From assembly GCF_900541605.1 (NCBI RefSeq), contig NZ_UQKJ01000006.1:1-36779 (forward strand): 36,779 bases of DNA, in the 5' to 3' direction. Below the pieces are notes generated by a model. That model searched no databases, was not told where the DNA came from, and saw nothing but the letters and a program-made list of their open reading frames with translations. The translations under genes and the position numbers were made by a program. Source of the DNA: an uncultured Dialister sp. GTDB lineage: Bacteria; Bacillota; Negativicutes; Veillonellales; Dialisteraceae. Below are positions 32,544 to 36,779 of the stretch, piece by piece; within the stretch, counting starts at the first letter, position 1, and each line of letters starts with the position of its first letter.

Positions 32544-34082
32544 ATGGAAAGAGGAGCAGCCAATCTGACAAGGGCAGAACTCCTGGAATTGGGAATGCAG
32601 TACAAACAGATCCGGAATTATGAGAAAGCAAAGGAGTATCTGAAAGAAGCTTCCCTGCAGGGAAGCGGTAAAGCCATGAAGGAACTCTTTAGACTGGGAT
32701 ATAATTTTTATAAAGAAAAAGACTATGCCCAGGCTTTTGACTGCTTTGAAATTCCTTCAAGAATGGGTCATGCTCCAAGTACCTTGTATCTGGGGCGGAT
32801 GTATGAGTTTGGCTATGGCAAAAGGACCAATATCCAGAAAGCCTTCGATCGGTATGCAGAGTCCTACCAGCAGGGGCTTGCCCTGGGAGCTTATTATGCC
32901 GGGCGGCTCATGATGGCAGATGCGCTCCACTCCGAAGAAGTACGGGAAATTGCTATCAGCTGGTTTAAAGAGGCCATTGCCGGTGGCGTTTATAAGGACT
33001 ATGCAGAAATAGGCAAACTGTATCTGAATCGTGGTGCGAAAGAGAGACCCGGCGACCCGGTAAAAAACGATAAAACGGCCTTATCCTGGTTCCTTCGCGG
33101 TGCTGTTCATGGCGATAATATGTGCCGGGAAATAGCAGCAGACTGTTTTATCCATGGAATAGGAACCGAGGTCAATGTAAGAAGAGGGCTGGAGCTCTAC
33201 GCCCAGGCCTTTCATGATGGCAGTAAATCTGTCTGCCGCGCTTTGGGAAATCTATATTTCCAGGGAGATGGTGTTCATAAGAATATAGATCTTGCCATAG
33301 CCTGGTACCTGAAGGGCTATGAACGGGGCGACAAGAGATGCCGTTACGAGGCAGGCCGGGTCGCTTACAGGGCAGGTCAGTTCTTTCCGGGGGCAGGAAA
33401 AGAGGAAAAAGAAAGAGCTCTGAAGTATCTGAACCAGGCGGCGTCATTGGGGTACGCCGATGCCTATGATGACCTGGCCCGGGTAAGCCGGGAAGAGGGA
33501 AACGAAAAGAAATTTGTGATCCTTTTGAAACAGGGCATGAAGGCAGGCAGCGACCTGTGCCGCAGGAATCTCATCGATTTCTACTGCAGAAAAGCCGCAT
33601 CCCTTTTGGAGGAAACAAGAGAAGAAGTGGCTCCGGATAAACTGAATACCAATAAAGACAAACTGGGTAAAATATTCGATGACTCCCAGACCAAAGTCAA
33701 AATGGCGGCCGAATACTATAAGAAAGCAGCCCGAGCCGGCGATGATGATTCCTGGGCCGTCCTTGCCCGGATGTACCTGTATATCGGTGATGCTCTGGAA
33801 GTTGAGGATAAGGATTTTATAAAAGCCGCTAAAAATGGGTATACTTCGGGTCTCTTGAACACAAGGGTGCTCCTTTGGCGTTACTATGCAGGCCCGACTC
33901 CAACGGACGGGGAAATCCTGCACCAGGAAAATCCGAAGCAGGCATTTCTTCTGGCCAGGCAGCTGGCAGCGGAAGGATATACCGATTTCTACAAGATTCT
34001 TTCAGACTACTATCGAGATGGTTATGGTACCAAAAAGAGTGCCCGCCTTGCTAAGATATGGGCGAATAAGGTGAGGGTGTAA
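32544..34082 (+). CDS. Sel1-like repeat (TPR-type) protein
   Basis: The start is placed at 32544, ten bases after GGAGGA; an ATG at 32526 overlaps that site. The 512-residue product is made mostly of Sel1-like alpha-helical repeats, recognisable by the pattern A..LG..Y..G.G...D...A..WY..A...G, as in STLYLGRMYEFGYGKRTNIQKAFDRYAESYQQG, RALGNLYFQGDGVHKNIDLAIAWYLKGYERG and KILSDYYRDGYGTKKSARLAKIWA. At least six units can be counted. No signal peptide, membrane segment or enzymatic motif is visible, so it is probably a cytoplasmic protein-interaction scaffold. The neighbours give no clear hint of the partner. Confidence 0.87.
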   Translation: MERGAANLTRAELLELGMQYKQIRNYEKAKEYLKEASLQGSGKAMKELFRLGYNFYKEKDYAQAFDCFEIPSRMGHAPSTLYLGRMYEFGYGKRTNIQKAFDRYAESYQQGLALGAYYAGRLMMADALHSEEVREIAISWFKEAIAGGVYKDYAEIGKLYLNRGAKERPGDPVKNDKTALSWFLRGAVHGDNMCREIAADCFIHGIGTEVNVRRGLELYAQAFHDGSKSVCRALGNLYFQGDGVHKNIDLAIAWYLKGYERGDKRCRYEAGRVAYRAGQFFPGAGKEEKERALKYLNQAASLGYADAYDDLARVSREEGNEKKFVILLKQGMKAGSDLCRRNLIDFYCRKAASLLEETREEVAPDKLNTNKDKLGKIFDDSQTKVKMAAEYYKKAARAGDDDSWAVLARMYLYIGDALEVEDKDFIKAAKNGYTSGLLNTRVLLWRYYAGPTPTDGEILHQENPKQAFLLARQLAAEGYTDFYKILSDYYRDGYGTKKSARLAKIWANKVRV

Positions 34083-34084
34083 TT

Positions 34085-34140
34085 GAGAGGAGGCAGTGGC
34101 TGAAGCCAGGGTGCTGTCCTTCGGGCAGGGTTCAAGGAAA
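34085..34140 (+). repeat. Family B repeat fragment
   Basis: GGCAGTGGCTGAAGCCAGGG and GCTGTCCTTCGGGCAGGG resemble the first part of the copies at 15325-15480. It begins right after the Sel1-repeat gene. Confidence 0.4.
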
Positions 34141-34258
34141 GAAATATATATAGCGGCGCTTTTTACACGTGTAGTATACATCCATTCCGTATTTCTGGCT
34201 TGTCGTGCCGCTTGCAGTGTCCAATTCATCCGATGTCATAGCAAAAGGAGTGAATATC

Positions 34259-35065
34259 ATGCAGCTTTCAGAGTATTTAGATAACGTAAGACGGAAGAAT
34301 CCGCTGGTCCACCATATTACAAATTATGTCACTGTCAATGACTGTGCCAATGCGTGTCTTGCCATTGGTGCTTCTCCGGTTATGGCCGATGCCATTGATG
34401 AAGCCGGAAGCATGGCCTCCATTTCTTCTGCTCTTGTTTTGAATATAGGTACATTGAACGTAAATAAAGTAGAATCCATGATGGTTGCCGGCCGCAGTGC
34501 AAACGCGGGACATAAACCGGTGGTCTTTGACCCTGTGGGCTGCGGGGCCACGCCATTCCGGAACCGGATGGCTGATGAAATCATGAACAATGTATCCATG
34601 ACCGTGGTTCGAGGGAATATGTCAGAAATCGCATCTCTCGGCGGCCAGAATGTATTTACCAAAGGCGTCGATGCAGGAGAAACGGCTGATATAAAGACAG
34701 CAATTCCCATGGCCGCTTCATTGGCTGAAAAGTGGCATTCCATCGTCGTTATCAGTGGCGAAACGGATATTATTACCGACGGAAAAAAGACGGTACTTAT
34801 CCATAATGGCTGTCCGGAAATGTCGCTGATTACAGGATCCGGATGCATGTGCACCACAGTGATTGGCGCTTTCTGCGGGGCAAATCCGGAGCATCCCCTG
34901 GAAAGTGCCGCTGCCGCCATGGGGGCCATGGGCCTTGCCGGTGAACGGGCATGGAAGGACTGGGGGAAAGAGGGGTTTGGTCATTTCCATATGGCCATCA
35001 TCGATGAACTGGGAAAGATGACCGGAAAATCCCTTGAGCAAGGAGTGCGCTATGAAGAATGTTGA
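34259..35065 (+). CDS. thiM: Hydroxyethylthiazole kinase ThiM
   Basis: The start at 34259 follows AAAGGAG by nine bases and gives 268 residues. The enzyme phosphorylates the thiazole precursor (HET) in the thiamine salvage pathway in the cytoplasm. Family motifs are present: PLVHHITNYVTVNDCANACLAIGASPVMADA, PVVFDPVGCGATPFRN, VRGNMSEIASL and the GSGCMCTTVIGAFCG anion-hole region. Its end overlaps the thiE start by 14 bases. No TPP riboswitch is visible upstream, and no thiD is found in the window. Confidence 0.96.
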   Translation: MQLSEYLDNVRRKNPLVHHITNYVTVNDCANACLAIGASPVMADAIDEAGSMASISSALVLNIGTLNVNKVESMMVAGRSANAGHKPVVFDPVGCGATPFRNRMADEIMNNVSMTVVRGNMSEIASLGGQNVFTKGVDAGETADIKTAIPMAASLAEKWHSIVVISGETDIITDGKKTVLIHNGCPEMSLITGSGCMCTTVIGAFCGANPEHPLESAAAAMGAMGLAGERAWKDWGKEGFGHFHMAIIDELGKMTGKSLEQGVRYEEC

Positions 35066-35681
35066 CTATACCCTGTACCTGGTGACAGACAGGAACCAGC
35101 CGGCACCGGGGACCTTTGAAAAAGTGGTGGAAGAAGCCGTTCGCGGCGGAGCGACACTGGTGCAGCTTCGGGAAAAATCAGGAGATACGGGGCTTCTGTA
35201 TGAAAGGGCCCGTCAGCTTAAAGAGGTTACAGATACCCTCCATGTACCCCTCATCATTGACGACCGCATTGACATCATGATGGCCGTTGATGCCGATGGT
35301 GTCCATGTAGGACAATCCGACATGCCCGCTTCAGTGGCAAGAAAAATGATTGGGAGTGACAAAATCCTCGGTGTATCGGCCGGCACGCTGGAAGAAGCGG
35401 TGAAAGCAGAAAAGGACGGCGCCGATTATCTGGGAGTAGGGGCCATGTTTCCCACGGCCACCAAGACAGACGCTGATATTACATCCATGGAGACACTGAA
35501 GAAAATCCTGGAAACTGTTCATATTCCGGTGGTTGTCATTGGTGGCATCAATCAAAAGACCATTCCTCAATTCAAAGGCCTGGATATTGCAGGCTACGCC
35601 ATAGTCTCTGCCATTATGGCCAGTAGAAAGCCAAAAGAAGCGGCGGCGGAACTTAAAGGACTGATTCATAATAACTGTTGA
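35052..35681 (+). CDS. thiE: Thiamine-phosphate synthase ThiE
   Basis: The start at 35052 follows AGGAG by about six bases, within the end of thiM, giving 209 residues; an earlier in-frame TTG precedes that site. ThiE joins HMP-pyrophosphate and HET-phosphate to thiamine phosphate. The sequence shows TLVQLREKSGDTG, LIIDDRIDIMMAVDADGVHVGQSDMP, GADYLGVGAMFPTATKTDA and VVVIGGINQKTI, all ThiE hallmarks. Together with ThiM it forms a salvage pair; HMP-PP must come from a ThiD elsewhere. Confidence 0.97.
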   Translation: MKNVDYTLYLVTDRNQPAPGTFEKVVEEAVRGGATLVQLREKSGDTGLLYERARQLKEVTDTLHVPLIIDDRIDIMMAVDADGVHVGQSDMPASVARKMIGSDKILGVSAGTLEEAVKAEKDGADYLGVGAMFPTATKTDADITSMETLKKILETVHIPVVVIGGINQKTIPQFKGLDIAGYAIVSAIMASRKPKEAAAELKGLIHNNC

Positions 35682-35712
35682 TCCCAATGGTTAAAGAAGA
35701 TAGAAATTAGAT

Positions 35713-35761
35713 ACCTGCTGGTGTTTTGCCGGACATTCCGGTGGAGGACCTGCAGGTTTTT
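35713..35761 (+). terminator. Probable terminator after thiE
   Basis: ACCTGC (35713-35718) pairs with GCAGGT (35752-35757), with an inner CCGG...CCGG stem and a short TTTT tail. The T-run is brief, so the call is moderate. Confidence 0.55.
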
Positions 35762-35910
35762 GAGTGAAGAGAGAAGAGGAAAGAGGGAAGATCGAAGCCG
35801 CAGGCGTTAGATGATTTGCTTACCATTCCCCCTGAATCACTGCGCTTGCCAGGCGTTATCTCCCAGCTGCTTAACTGCTTACAGTTGTCAGCTTACGGCT
35901 TACAGGAAAT

Positions 35911-36030
35911 CAGCCGCTCCGCGGCATTCGTCATGCGGCGAAGCCGCTATTCCACCTTATGCCCCGGTGCGAAGCACCCACAGCCCGGTTGGCGAGCGAA
36001 GCGATGCCAACCCACCACCTTTATGCCCTA
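35911..36030 (+). repeat. Family A repeat copy upstream of the rRNA promoters
   Basis: The order GCCGC hairpins, CCACCTTATGCCCCGG, GGTGCGAAGCACC, CCCGGTTGGCGAGCGAAGCG, ATGCCAACCCACCACC and TTTATGCCC is the best-preserved match to the copies at 117-225 and 16500-16611. It sits about 100 bases before rRNA promoter P1. Confidence 0.65.
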
Positions 36031-36132
36031 TACATACGATCTGCCGGAACCTCCCAATATATAAAAAGCGGCGCCATATGAATTGATGCGCCGCACCACC
36101 ATTCCTCATTCCTGACTTTTTAAAATTCCCTG

Positions 36133-36161
36133 TTGACACAAAAGCCAACTCATGGTATCAT
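36133..36161 (+). promoter_or_regulatory. rRNA promoter P1
   Basis: TTGACA (36133-36138), a 17-base spacer and TATCAT (36156-36161) preceded by TGG. Confidence 0.8.
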
Positions 36162-36226
36162 CATACCTGTCGCCGCGAGGGCGGCGGACCCGAGCGGTTC
36201 CTTCCAAAAGAACTTCAAAAAAGTGC

Positions 36227-36256
36227 TTGACAAAAGAAACCGGTTCGTGGTAAAAT
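36227..36256 (+). promoter_or_regulatory. rRNA promoter P2
   Basis: TTGACA (36227-36232), an 18-base spacer and TAAAAT (36251-36256) preceded by TGG. P1 and P2 lie in tandem, as is usual for rRNA operons. Confidence 0.85.
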
Positions 36257-36280
36257 AATCAAGTCGCTTGAAGAGCGATG

Positions 36281-36393
36281 ATTCTTTGAAAACTGAACAG
36301 TACAGCGAACGAATAAGCCGATGTACGAGGCAGAAATGCCGAGCAATTTTAATGAGTAAGTAAGGCAATAAACAAGAGCCAAACGAACAATCT
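36281..36393 (+). promoter_or_regulatory. rRNA leader with boxA-like antitermination site
   Basis: ATTCTTTGAAAACTGAA at 36281-36297 resembles the boxA element of rRNA leaders, and AACAAGAGCCAAACGAAC follows before the 16S start. The leader runs from about the P2 start site to the mature 16S 5' end. Confidence 0.6.

Positions 36394-36779
<386 letters not shown>

Noticed and set aside
34083..34258. TPP riboswitch upstream of thiM
   Set aside because: I could not find the CTGAGA-type core or the paired helices in this stretch.

Overview
The window reads as chromosomal DNA of a Negativicutes bacterium (a Firmicute with a Gram-negative envelope), most likely Dialister or a close relative. This rests on the first ~386 bases of a 16S rRNA gene at the right edge, whose early variable region looks like Dialister to me from memory, on the tandem CobT-like pair typical of Negativicutes, and on Firmicute-type regulation (a glycine T-box, strong AGGAGG ribosome binding sites). 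No database search was possible.

Layout, left to right. (1) 1-290: repeat-rich DNA. (2) 291-3141, minus strand: a three-gene overlapping operon of two CobT-family phosphoribosyltransferases (ArsA/ArsB type, for phenolic cobamide lower ligands) and a diverged LarC-like protein. (3) 3212-3899: intergenic hairpin repeats. (4) 3900-8797: a complete sufCBDSU iron-sulfur cluster operon with a terminator. (5) 8841-12739: an orphan ABC substrate-binding lipoprotein, convergent with a FIST-GGDEF diguanylate cyclase, then a small membrane protein. (6) 13514-17270: a secreted WG-repeat protein with a His/Trp-rich insert, a TVP38-family membrane protein and an HD hydrolase, separated by two dispersed repeat families and a 159-bp MITE-like element. 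(7) 17838-21033: T-box leader plus glyQ-glyS. (8) 21152-22741: NhaC-family antiporter. (9) 23382-27106: a Ppx/GppA-like protein with altered catalytic motifs, then polyphosphate kinase. (10) 27662-31326: a 3D-domain cell-wall protein, lspA-rluD and a P1-family peptidase. (11) 31381-31768: tmRNA with a consensus promoter. (12) 32008-35681: thioredoxin-like protein, Sel1-repeat protein and thiM-thiE. (13) 35682-36779: terminator, repeat, tandem rRNA promoters, leader and the start of 16S.

Most genes are housekeeping (Fe-S assembly, glycyl-tRNA charging, trans-translation, lipoprotein processing, polyphosphate, thiamine salvage). The more unusual parts are the ars operon with its LarC-like third gene, bracketed by inverted copies of a dispersed repeat; the Ppx-like partner of PPK that seems to have lost residues in both domains; the WG-repeat protein with a histidine cluster; and the density of structured intergenic repeats, including one MITE-like element and probable remnants. 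I found no CRISPR array, prophage, transposase gene or obvious defence system.
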